Positions 1 through 5,613 of a stretch of DNA of 6,954 bases are shown here, piece by piece. This DNA comes from Bradyrhizobium sp. GTDB taxonomy: Bacteria; Pseudomonadota; Alphaproteobacteria; Rhizobiales; Xanthobacteraceae. Below the pieces are notes generated by a model that was not told the origin of the DNA, did no database searches, and saw only the letters and a list, made by a program, of their open reading frames with translations. Made by a program: the position numbers and the translations under genes. The stretch covers positions 1 to 6,954 of the forward strand of contig JAQGKJ010000637.1 in the NCBI GenBank assembly GCA_028290165.1, written 5' to 3'. How positions within the stretch are numbered: the stretch's first letter is position 1; each line of letters starts with the position of its first letter.

Positions 1-1701
1 GCGGGCCAGTTCGACACCGCGTTGAACAATATGCCCCAAGGGCTCTGCATGTTTCGCGCCGATGGCCGTCTCGCGGTGATGAACCACCGCTTCAGCGAAA
101 TGATGAACCTGCCGGACGATTTCGTGCAGCGCGAAGTCAGCGCCTCCGATGTGGTCGACGCTTGCGTGGTCGCCGAAGCGATCTCCGCGGCGAGCGGCAG
201 GATTATCCTCGCCGAAATCGAGAATTCGCAGGCGCGCGACGTGATGACCACGGATCCCGATGCCACGCGCGACCGCGCCTTCTCCTGGAAATTCCAGCCG
301 ATGGCCGGCGGCGGCGCCGTCGTGCTGCTCGAGGATATCACCGAGCGGCGCAACGCGGAGGCGAGAATTACGCATCTGGCGCGCTACGACGAGCTGACGG
401 GGCTTCCCAACCGGCTCAATTTCCGCGACGAGATCGAGCGCCTGCTGGCGATTCCGCACGATGCCGAGCAATTATCGGCGTTGCTGTTCGTCGATCTCGA
501 TCAATTCAAGCAGGTCAACGACACGCTCGGTCATCCCTGCGGCGACCAGCTGCTGTGTGCCGTCGCCGACAGGTTGCGTGCCATGCTGCGCCCGGAGGAT
601 TTCGTGGCGCGGTTCGGCGGCGACGAATTCGTGGTGTTTCAGCAGAACATCAAATCGAACGAGGAAGCAGCCCACCTCGCCCGGCGTATCGTCGACCATT
701 TGAGCGAGCGCTACAAGATCGACAATCACCTGGTCGAGATCGGCGCCAGCGTCGGAATTGCGATGACGTCGCTGGACGTCAGCGCCGATACGCTGCTGAA
801 GAACGCCGACATGGCGCTCTATCGCGCCAAGGCCGACGGCCGCGGCACCTTCTGCTTCTTCCGCGACGAGATGGCGCAAACCGTCGAGGCGCGCCGCATT
901 CTCGAACTCGACCTGCGCAAGGCGCTGGCCAACGAGGAATTCGAGCTGTTCTACCAACCGCTCGTCAATCTCAAATCGGGACGCATCGCGACTTGCGAGG
1001 CGCTGCTTCGCTGGAATCATCCGGTGCGCGGCACGGTTTCGCCGATCGATATCATTCCGGTCGCCGAGGACATGGGCCTGATCGTCGATCTCGGCCGCTG
1101 GATCCTGCGCAAGGCCTGCATGGAATGCATGAAATGGCCGGAAAGCGTCAGCGTCGCGGTCAATTTCTCGCCGCAGCAATTCCATCAGCGCGACGTGCTG
1201 AGCGAGGTCCGCTACGCGCTCGAGGTTTCAGGCCTGCCCGCGCAGCGCCTCGAAATCGAGATCACCGAATCGTCGCTGCTCCGCAACACGCAGTCGACCC
1301 ACGATGTGCTGTCCCAGTTGCGCACCATCGGGGTGCGGATCTCGCTGGATGATTTCGGCACCGGCTATTCGAGTCTGAGCTATCTGCATAATTTCCCTTT
1401 GCAGAAGGTGAAGATCGACCGGTCGTTCCTGGAAGGCATCGACACTAATCGTCCGCTGACGCTGCTGCGTGGCGTCGCGCGGCTCTCCGCCGACCTCGGC
1501 ATGTCGGTGGTGGTCGAGGGCATCGAGACCAACGAGCAGCTCGAGCTGATCTCGGCCGACGGCACGGTGAGCGAGGCGCAGGGCTATCTGTTCAGCCGGC
1601 CGGTTCCGGCGGTCCGGGTGCGGCAGCTCCTGAACGCGTCGCACGGGCGGCGTGTGCCGGAAGACCAGCTGGTGGTCGTGCCGTCGCGATCGATCGCCTG
1701 A
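1..1701 (+). CDS. PAS-GGDEF-EAL protein, probable bifunctional diguanylate cyclase/c-di-GMP phosphodiesterase (5' truncated)
   Basis: The frame is open from base 1 with no convincing start, so the N-terminus lies upstream; 566 residues are visible. Codons 2-117 form a PAS domain (FDTALNNMPQGLCMF at the start, ending in LLEDITERR). The GGDEF domain spans about codons 125-290: DELTGLPNR at 388, the metal-binding FVDLD around 493, an intact GGDEF active site at 616-630, and an RxxD inhibitory site (RPED, 589-600) exactly five residues before it. The EAL domain spans about codons 305-550: EALLRW from 997, VNFSPQQF, EITES, DDFGTGYSS at 1348-1374, KIDRSF, EGIET from 1516 and GYLFSRP. Because every signature residue I can check is present in both domains, making c-di-GMP from GTP and hydrolysing it to pGpG are both plausible; which dominates cannot be read from sequence. 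The PAS domain is the likely sensor. Any membrane segment or further sensor would be upstream. The downstream gap separates it from the next gene, so co-transcription is uncertain. Confidence 0.95.
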   Translation, partial: AGQFDTALNNMPQGLCMFRADGRLAVMNHRFSEMMNLPDDFVQREVSASDVVDACVVAEAISAASGRIILAEIENSQARDVMTTDPDATRDRAFSWKFQPMAGGGAVVLLEDITERRNAEARITHLARYDELTGLPNRLNFRDEIERLLAIPHDAEQLSALLFVDLDQFKQVNDTLGHPCGDQLLCAVADRLRAMLRPEDFVARFGGDEFVVFQQNIKSNEEAAHLARRIVDHLSERYKIDNHLVEIGASVGIAMTSLDVSADTLLKNADMALYRAKADGRGTFCFFRDEMAQTVEARRILELDLRKALANEEFELFYQPLVNLKSGRIATCEALLRWNHPVRGTVSPIDIIPVAEDMGLIVDLGRWILRKACMECMKWPESVSVAVNFSPQQFHQRDVLSEVRYALEVSGLPAQRLEIEITESSLLRNTQSTHDVLSQLRTIGVRISLDDFGTGYSSLSYLHNFPLQKVKIDRSFLEGIDTNRPLTLLRGVARLSADLGMSVVVEGIETNEQLELISADGTVSEAQGYLFSRPVPAVRVRQLLNASHGRRVPEDQLVVVPSRSIA

Positions 1702-1764
1702 CTTGCTCGATCAGTCCCGCCGCCTTTTTGCTCACTGCTCCCCCGGGTTTTTGCGGGCCACAAA

Positions 1765-1810
1765 GGTTAACCCTAACGTCTCCAAGCCTTTGCAATTTCG
1801 TTAGGGAACC
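1765..1810. repeat. Inverted repeat upstream of the FeeM-like gene (candidate operator or leader hairpin)
   Basis: The arms CCCTAACG (1771-1778) and CGTTAGGG (1799-1806) are perfect 8-bp complements around a 20-base spacer. Allowing two unpaired bases (1769-1770), pairing extends to GGTT (1765-1768) with AACC (1807-1810). The left side also contains the palindrome GGTTAACC (1765-1772). The repeat overlaps the best promoter-like sequence before the 1861 gene, so a dimeric regulator site is one reading. No known operator consensus was recognised. Confidence 0.45.
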
Positions 1811-1818
1811 ATTAATCT
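1790..1818 (+). promoter_or_regulatory. Weak sigma70-like promoter candidate for the FeeM-like gene
   Basis: TTGCAA (1790-1795) and TAATCT (1813-1818) are separated by 17 bases. The -35 matches four of six consensus positions and the -10 only three. Transcription would start near 1825, leaving a leader of about 36 bases. The right arm of the inverted repeat falls in the spacer. The match is weak, and chance occurrence is quite possible. Confidence 0.25.
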
Positions 1819-1860
1819 TTCCTCCACTCGCGGAAGTTGCTTGAAGCGTGGGAGTATCAG

Positions 1861-2598
1861 ATGAAGTCCGGAGCCGAACCGCGCACGTCGCCCTTTCTGC
1901 GGGGATCAGAGCTGTTTGATCGGGTCGACTACCGGCTCATCGAAACTCCCGAGGAAAGAGATTCGGTCTACTTAATGCGCTACAGAGCCTATCTGCAGGG
2001 CGGATTGATCTCGCCATCAGAGTCTCGGCGCATCACCGATTGTTATGACGATGCGCCCAACGCCTGGATCTTCGGAATTTATCTTGACGGAGAACTCTGT
2101 AGTTCTCTCCGCCTTCACGTCCTGACGGCAGAATGGCGGATGTCCTATTCAACTGAATTGTTCGGCGATGTTCTCCACGGTCGCCTCGATCGAGGCGAAG
2201 TTTTCATCGATCCGGCTCGTTTTGCTGCAGACCCCGAAAAAGCCAACCGGTTTCCGGAGCTTCCCTATCTGACGCTGCGGCTGGCCTATCTGGCATGCGA
2301 TCATTTCAATGCCGATACCGGGCTCGCGATGGTGCGTACCGATCACCAGGCGTTTTATCGCCGCGTCTTTCTGCACGAGACCATCACCGAACCGCGTGCG
2401 TTTCCGGGTTGGCATTCGAAGAAGGTGGCGTTGATGGCGTCCGGTTTCCGGACCCTGCGGGAACAGGTCTTGGCCCGTTTTCCCATTATGCGCTCGAGTG
2501 CTTTCGAGCGGCGGATGCTGTTTGAGCGTGATCGTCCCTCCTTCCGGGATGCCGTGATCTCGACCCTCGAGCCTGCCTCGATCGTTCCGAGTTCCTGA
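1861..2598 (+). CDS. FeeM-like N-acyl amino acid synthase / GNAT-fold acyltransferase
   Basis: This predicts 245 residues. ATG 1861 was chosen because GGGAG (1850-1854) lies six bases upstream; an in-frame TTG at 1837 has a purine-rich stretch directly abutting it and is less likely. The protein resembles FeeM-type N-acyl amino acid synthases, which transfer a fatty acyl group from acyl carrier protein to an amino acid and share a GNAT-like fold with LuxI autoinducer synthases. Visible signatures are RYRAYLQGGLI (40-50), the acidic D60-CYD63, the strand YLDGELCSSLRLHV (74-87), FIDPARFA (115-122), LPYLTLRLAYLACDHFNAD (134-152), VRTDHQAFYRRVF (158-170) and EPRAFPG (177-183). No signal peptide or membrane segment is seen, so it is probably cytosolic. 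Substrate and product are unknown. The early part uses AGA twice and TTA once, codons that are rare in a GC-rich genome, a mild hint of transfer. Other possible readings are an AHL-synthase relative or an unassigned GNAT acyltransferase. Confidence 0.75.
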   Translation: MKSGAEPRTSPFLRGSELFDRVDYRLIETPEERDSVYLMRYRAYLQGGLISPSESRRITDCYDDAPNAWIFGIYLDGELCSSLRLHVLTAEWRMSYSTELFGDVLHGRLDRGEVFIDPARFAADPEKANRFPELPYLTLRLAYLACDHFNADTGLAMVRTDHQAFYRRVFLHETITEPRAFPGWHSKKVALMASGFRTLREQVLARFPIMRSSAFERRMLFERDRPSFRDAVISTLEPASIVPSS

Positions 2599-2668
2599 AG
2601 CGGCGTAGCCGGAATTGGTCGGACGTTGCTGTTCGGGGCAGGGTTTCTGCCAAATCCGCGCGCAAACG

Positions 2669-2700
2669 CCCTTCGGGCCAGGTGCTGAACGCCCAAAGGG
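2669..2700 (+). other. Imperfect stem-loop downstream of the FeeM-like gene
   Basis: CCCTTCGGGC (2669-2678) pairs with GCCCAAAGGG (2691-2700) with one C-A mismatch in ten positions, around a 12-base loop. It starts 70 bases after the stop codon at 2598. No run of T follows, so it is not a standard intrinsic terminator; it may stabilise the 3' end, aid Rho-independent pausing or be incidental. A small hairpin, GGCAG (2637-2641) with CTGCC (2647-2651), lies just upstream. Confidence 0.4.
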
Positions 2701-2744
2701 GTGATACCGGTCTTGTCCCCGCTTGCCTTCACCGTCGCGCCACA

Positions 2745-2763
2745 TTTACAAATCATTAACCAT
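2745..2763 (+). promoter_or_regulatory. Candidate CtrA-like site upstream of pal
   Basis: TTTA (2745-2748), seven bases, then TTAAC (2756-2760) differs at one position from the alphaproteobacterial CtrA consensus TTAA-N7-TTAAC. The second half continues as TTAACCAT (2756-2763), a known CtrA half-site octamer. It lies about 135 bases before the pal start. The assignment is by motif resemblance only. Confidence 0.35.
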
Positions 2764-2838
2764 TGCGGTTGCTTTTCGCCGTTTGTCGGCATTTGATCGG
2801 GTCCGGCAACACCCCATCAAGGTTGACGGAACGTTCGT

Positions 2839-2846
2839 TTAACCAT
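2839..2846 (+). promoter_or_regulatory. Second TTAACCAT octamer before pal (CtrA half-site-like)
   Basis: TTAACCAT recurs exactly, 83 bases after the first copy and 51 bases before the pal ATG. The TTAA-N7 partner half is missing (GGAA at 2828-2831). TTGACG at 2823-2828 looks like a -35 element, but no acceptable -10 sits 16-18 bases further on, so no pal promoter is called. Confidence 0.25.
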
Positions 2847-2897
2847 CGCCCTGTAGACCGGATGACAGTCGAAAAACGTGAGCGTGGAGGCTCCGGA

Positions 2898-3386
2898 ATG
2901 AAACATCAGATGCGTATCCTCCAGGGATTGAAGCTGGCCGCGGTGCTCGCGGTGGCGCTGTCGATGGGCGCGTGCGCCAACAAAAACCTCGCCGACGGCG
3001 CGATGGCCAGTGCGGCCTCCCCGGGCAGCCAGCAGGATTTTGTGGTCAATGTCGGCGACCGCGTGTTCTTCGAGAGCGACCAGACCGATTTGACGCCGCA
3101 GGCGATCGCGACCCTGGAGAAGCAGGCGCGCTGGCTGCAGAGCTACAACCGCTACTCGTTCACGATCGAAGGCCACGCCGATGAGCGCGGCACCCGCGAA
3201 TACAACATTGCGCTGGGTGCACGGCGCGCCCAGTCGGTTCGCACCTTCCTCGCTTCCCGCGGCATCGATCCCTCGCGGATGCGGACGATCTCCTACGGCA
3301 AGGAACGCCCGGTCGCGGTCTGCAACGACATCTCCTGCTGGTCGCAGAACCGCCGCGCCGTTACGGTCCTGAACGCCAGTTCCTGA
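2898..3386 (+). CDS. pal: Peptidoglycan-associated lipoprotein Pal
   Basis: This predicts 162 residues, close to the usual Pal length. ATG 2898 is preceded by GGAGG (2886-2890) at seven bases. Residues 1-25 form a lipoprotein signal peptide with a hydrophobic core (LAAVLAVALSMGA) and lipobox-like MGAC, giving Cys26 as the lipidated residue; Met at -3 is a tolerated variant. Residues 27-47 are a flexible Ala/Ser/Gly tether. Residues 50-160 are an OmpA-like peptidoglycan-binding domain: VFFESDQTDL (56-65), IEGHADERGTREYN (90-103), and D95 with R110 at the 15-residue spacing of the diaminopimelate-binding pair. Cys142 and Cys147 before WSQNRRAV could form a periplasmic disulfide (inference). Pal anchors the outer membrane to peptidoglycan and works with TolB and TolQRA in constriction at division. 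The tol genes are not in this window. A strong terminator follows. Confidence 0.97.
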   Translation: MKHQMRILQGLKLAAVLAVALSMGACANKNLADGAMASAASPGSQQDFVVNVGDRVFFESDQTDLTPQAIATLEKQARWLQSYNRYSFTIEGHADERGTREYNIALGARRAQSVRTFLASRGIDPSRMRTISYGKERPVAVCNDISCWSQNRRAVTVLNASS

Positions 3387-4322
3387 AGTCTGCCTTCAAC
3401 AAAGTTCGCCGCCGGCGCCTTCGGGCGCCGGTTTGTTTTAGGCGGGGTTGCTCCGGGCGCTCACGCCGCTCGATGAAGTCCCGGATCACGGCCATCGCCC
3501 GCTCGGGCACATCGGGGACGACGGAGTGCCCGCAATCGGGAAACCGTTCGAACCGCACGAGATGCGAGGGCAGCGCCGCGGCGATATCCGCCTGGCATTC
3601 TATCGGCAGCATCGGATCGTCCTCGCCCCCGAGCACGAGGGTCGGACACTCGATGTGGCCGAGCGCTGCGAACATGTTGAAGGTGTGGCTTTCTCCGCCC
3701 GGCCTTGTGAACCAATGCAGCACCGCGGGTCGGTTGATCCCGCGGCGCGCCATGTCTGGATCGCGCGGTGTGCGCGTATAGAATGGCATGGCCAGGCTTC
3801 GCCATGCGTCGAGTGCCGCTTGATCCGCTTGACCCTGAACCTCCATGAACCGCCGTCGTGCCAGTGCGCCGAACCTCCAAAGCGTTCGAACAGCGCCACG
3901 CGGCGCTCGCGATGCGTGCCGCCCGCGGCCTCGGTGCTGATCAGCACCAGTTTTGAGGGATGAGCGGGATGGCGCGTGGCATAGGCCAGCGCGACCATGC
4001 CGCCGAACGACGCGCCAAGGACGATCGGACAGATGATGCCGAGGGCGTCGCAAAACGCCCGCACGTCGTCGCCCCATTGCGCCAGGTTCCAGCTCTCTCG
4101 CGGGCCATCCTCGCTTCGACCGTTGCCGCGATGATCGAGATAGATGATCTGGACGACGTCCGCCAAGGCCGAATAGGCTGGCTTGTAGATCGAGTGGTCG
4201 AAGCCTGGACCGCCATGAAGCAGCAGCAATGTCGGCTTTTCCCGCATGGCGGGACCGTCCGGGACCAGCTTGGCGCCCTTGACGTCGAAGAACAGCCGCA
4301 CGCCATTGACAAGCACATGCAT
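3361..4322 (-). pseudogene. Alpha/beta hydrolase (proline iminopeptidase-like, S33-type) disrupted by a frameshift
   Basis: Two minus-strand frames together make one alpha/beta hydrolase. The first starts at ATG 4320-4322 (MHVLVNGVRLFFD) and carries HGGPG (36-40), DHRGNGRS (63-70) and the nucleophile elbow G103-A-S105-F-G107. Around residues 149-152 (3866-3878) homology-like sequence moves to another frame: FERFGG in the first continues as ALARRRFMEVQG in the second. One missing base (or two extra) explains the shift. The second frame supplies the catalytic Asp in GEDDP (about 3613-3624) and His in DCGHS (codon 3526-3528). Without correction the first frame stops at 3600 as a 240-residue product lacking the Asp and His. 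The second frame runs to TAA at 3361-3363, through the pal terminator and 26 bases antisense to pal; its last roughly 30 residues are Arg-rich and probably not original. HGGPG and DHRGNGRS suggest a prolyl aminopeptidase-type enzyme, but the substrate is unknown. A sequencing error is the main alternative to a true pseudogene. Confidence 0.85.
3412..3440 (+). terminator. Intrinsic terminator of pal, UUCG tetraloop
   Basis: CCGGCGCC (3412-3419) and GGCGCCGG (3424-3431) form a perfect 8-bp GC stem closed by a TTCG loop (3420-3423), the very stable C(UUCG)G form. It is followed at once by TTTGTTTTA (3432-3440) and begins 26 bases after the pal stop. On the minus strand the stem is not followed directly by a T run, so it acts mainly for pal. 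The convergent hydrolase frame reads through it. Confidence 0.93.
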
Positions 4323-4440
4323 GACCGAGCGCCTTGCGATTGCCGATCGACCCTTTTGCCGAAGCCGTTTGATTGTTTTGCCGCGGGCACTAGACCATAT
4401 GCCGCGACAGAAGCGCCTGATTGGGGCACCAGTCACATTT

Positions 4441-4469
4441 TTGGCGTACTCCGTCTCTCAATGTAAACC
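4441..4469 (+). promoter_or_regulatory. Possible cpoB promoter
   Basis: TTGGCG (4441-4446) and TAAACC (4464-4469) are 17 bases apart in the gap between the divergent hydrolase and cpoB starts. Initiation near 4476 would leave a leader of about 32 bases before ATG 4508 and would make an in-frame ATG at 4478 almost leaderless. The -10 match is poor. I found no convincing minus-strand promoter for the hydrolase in 4323-4507. Confidence 0.28.
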
Positions 4470-4507
4470 CGCTTTCGATGTCACGTCGATCTCGTCGTCA
4501 GGCCAAA

Positions 4508-5539
4508 ATGTCATCCAGATTTCATGGAATTACGCGTGCGGCGGCACTGTCCGCGGTGCTGGCGCTGTGTTCGCCGGCGGTGTCCTCGCTTGCGTTCGCG
4601 CAAACCTTGGCGCAATCCGACGATGCCGACCCGGAAATGCGCATTCAGCAGCTCGAGAATCAGCTGCGCCAGCTCACCGGCCAGAACGAGGAACTGCAAT
4701 ACCGCAACCGGCAGCTCGAAGATCGCCTGAGGCTGCTACAGGGCGGCGCGCAGGCCGTCCCCGGTCAGGCCCCCATCGCCCAGCCCAGCGTCGCTGCAGC
4801 ACCTCCGATGCAGCCCGCTCCGGTCTATCGGCAGCCGGGTTATGAACCGCAGATTGCCGCGCCGGGCCCGATCGCGCAGGAGCCATCGGGAGTGCCGCAG
4901 GCCCAGCAGGGCCGCCGCCGTGGCGATGCCTTCGATCCCGGCCAGAATCCGAGCGCCCCGGGCGCGCCGCGCGCGCTCGGCGGCGGCCAGCTCCCGATCC
5001 CGACCGAGGCACCCGTCGGCGCTCCCGGCGGGCGAGGTGCCGGCGAGCCGCTCGATCTGGCGAACACCGGCGGTGCGGGCTATCCAGTCGGAGCATCGCC
5101 ACCACCGCCGCCGCGAGGCCCCGGCGGGACTACGCTAGCCACCCTGCCGCCCTCGGCGACGCCGAAGGACGAATTCGATCTCGGCATCGGCTACATGCAG
5201 CGCAAGGATTATGCGCTTGCCGAGCAGACCATGCGCGACTTCGCGCAGAAATACCCGAGCGATCCCCTGGTCGCGGACTCGCAATATTGGCTCGGCGAGA
5301 GCTTTTTCCAGCGCCAGCAATATCGCGACGCCGCGGAAGCCTTCCTTGGCGTGACCACCAAATTCGACAGGTCAGCGAAGGCCCCGGACGCCCTGCTGCG
5401 GCTCGGACAATCGCTTGCGGCGCTGAAGGAGAAAGAGGCCGCCTGCGCCGCGCTCGGCGAAGTGACGCGGAAATATCCGCGCGCTTCCAGCGGCGTCAAG
5501 GCCGCCGTGGACCGCGAGCAGAAACGGGTCAAGTGCTAG
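4508..5539 (+). CDS. cpoB: Cell division coordinator CpoB (YbgF), Tol-Pal associated TPR protein
   Basis: This predicts 343 residues. ATG 4508 gives a clean signal peptide: basic MSSRFHGITR, hydrophobic AAALSAVLALCSPAVSSLA, and cleavage after A29-F-A31. An in-frame ATG at 4478 would add ten Arg-rich residues and has no ribosome site; 4508 has only a short AGG about five bases away. Residues 42-78 form a heptad-like coiled coil (MRIQQLENQLRQL and onward), the trimerisation segment of this family. Residues 80-218 are a long Pro/Gln/Gly/Ala-rich low-complexity linker. Residues 219-343 hold tetratricopeptide repeats: DEFDLGIGYMQRKDYALAEQ, then SQYWLGESFFQRQQYRDAAEAF, then ALLRLGQSLAALKEKEAACAAL, and KYPRA. 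The protein is periplasmic; in E. coli, CpoB links Tol-Pal constriction to PBP1B-driven peptidoglycan synthesis at division. Its place near pal supports the call, although the hydrolase separates them, so it needs its own promoter. The linker is long compared with E. coli CpoB (about 260 residues). Confidence 0.94.
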   Translation: MSSRFHGITRAAALSAVLALCSPAVSSLAFAQTLAQSDDADPEMRIQQLENQLRQLTGQNEELQYRNRQLEDRLRLLQGGAQAVPGQAPIAQPSVAAAPPMQPAPVYRQPGYEPQIAAPGPIAQEPSGVPQAQQGRRRGDAFDPGQNPSAPGAPRALGGGQLPIPTEAPVGAPGGRGAGEPLDLANTGGAGYPVGASPPPPPRGPGGTTLATLPPSATPKDEFDLGIGYMQRKDYALAEQTMRDFAQKYPSDPLVADSQYWLGESFFQRQQYRDAAEAFLGVTTKFDRSAKAPDALLRLGQSLAALKEKEAACAALGEVTRKYPRASSGVKAAVDREQKRVKC

Positions 5540-5613
5540 CGCCGCGTTGCGTATGATGCTGTGCTTGGATCGCTTTCGCGCGTAAACAGGCCCCCACATC
5601 AGCCGGCAAGGCC

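Noticed and set aside
472..1185. Long minus-strand open frame of 237 codons opposite the GGDEF-EAL gene
   Set aside because: It has no recognisable domain, and the plus frame has unmistakable GGDEF and EAL motifs; long antisense frames are expected in GC-rich DNA.
162..1352. 396-codon plus-strand frame overlapping the GGDEF-EAL gene
   Set aside because: Its product is Arg/Ala/Gly-rich with no motif and lies wholly inside a well-supported gene in another frame.
1686..1697. 12-bp palindrome GCGATCGATCGC at the end of the GGDEF-EAL gene
   Set aside because: It lies within the final coding codons, no T run follows, and repeats of GATC/CG words are common by chance in this DNA.
1741..1760. CCCGGG followed by TTTTT after the GGDEF-EAL gene, considered as a terminator
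   Set aside because: No adequate stem precedes the T run; only three or four base pairs form.
2149..2792. Minus-strand open frames covering the FeeM-like gene end and the gap before pal
   Set aside because: No family resemblance and no ribosome site noticed; most of their length is antisense to the FeeM-like gene.
3866..3878. Programmed ribosomal frameshift in the hydrolase
   Set aside because: No slippery sequence, stimulatory stem or internal ribosome-like site is visible at the junction; a mutation or sequencing error is simpler.
3448..4466. Plus-strand open frames opposite the hydrolase
   Set aside because: The minus strand carries HGGPG, GASFG, GEDDP and DCGHS in order, so the plus frames are shadows.
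4421..4507. Upstream starts for cpoB at TTG 4421 or ATG 4478
   Set aside because: They would bury the signal peptide behind a basic extension and have no ribosome-binding sequence; 4508 gives a standard signal peptide.
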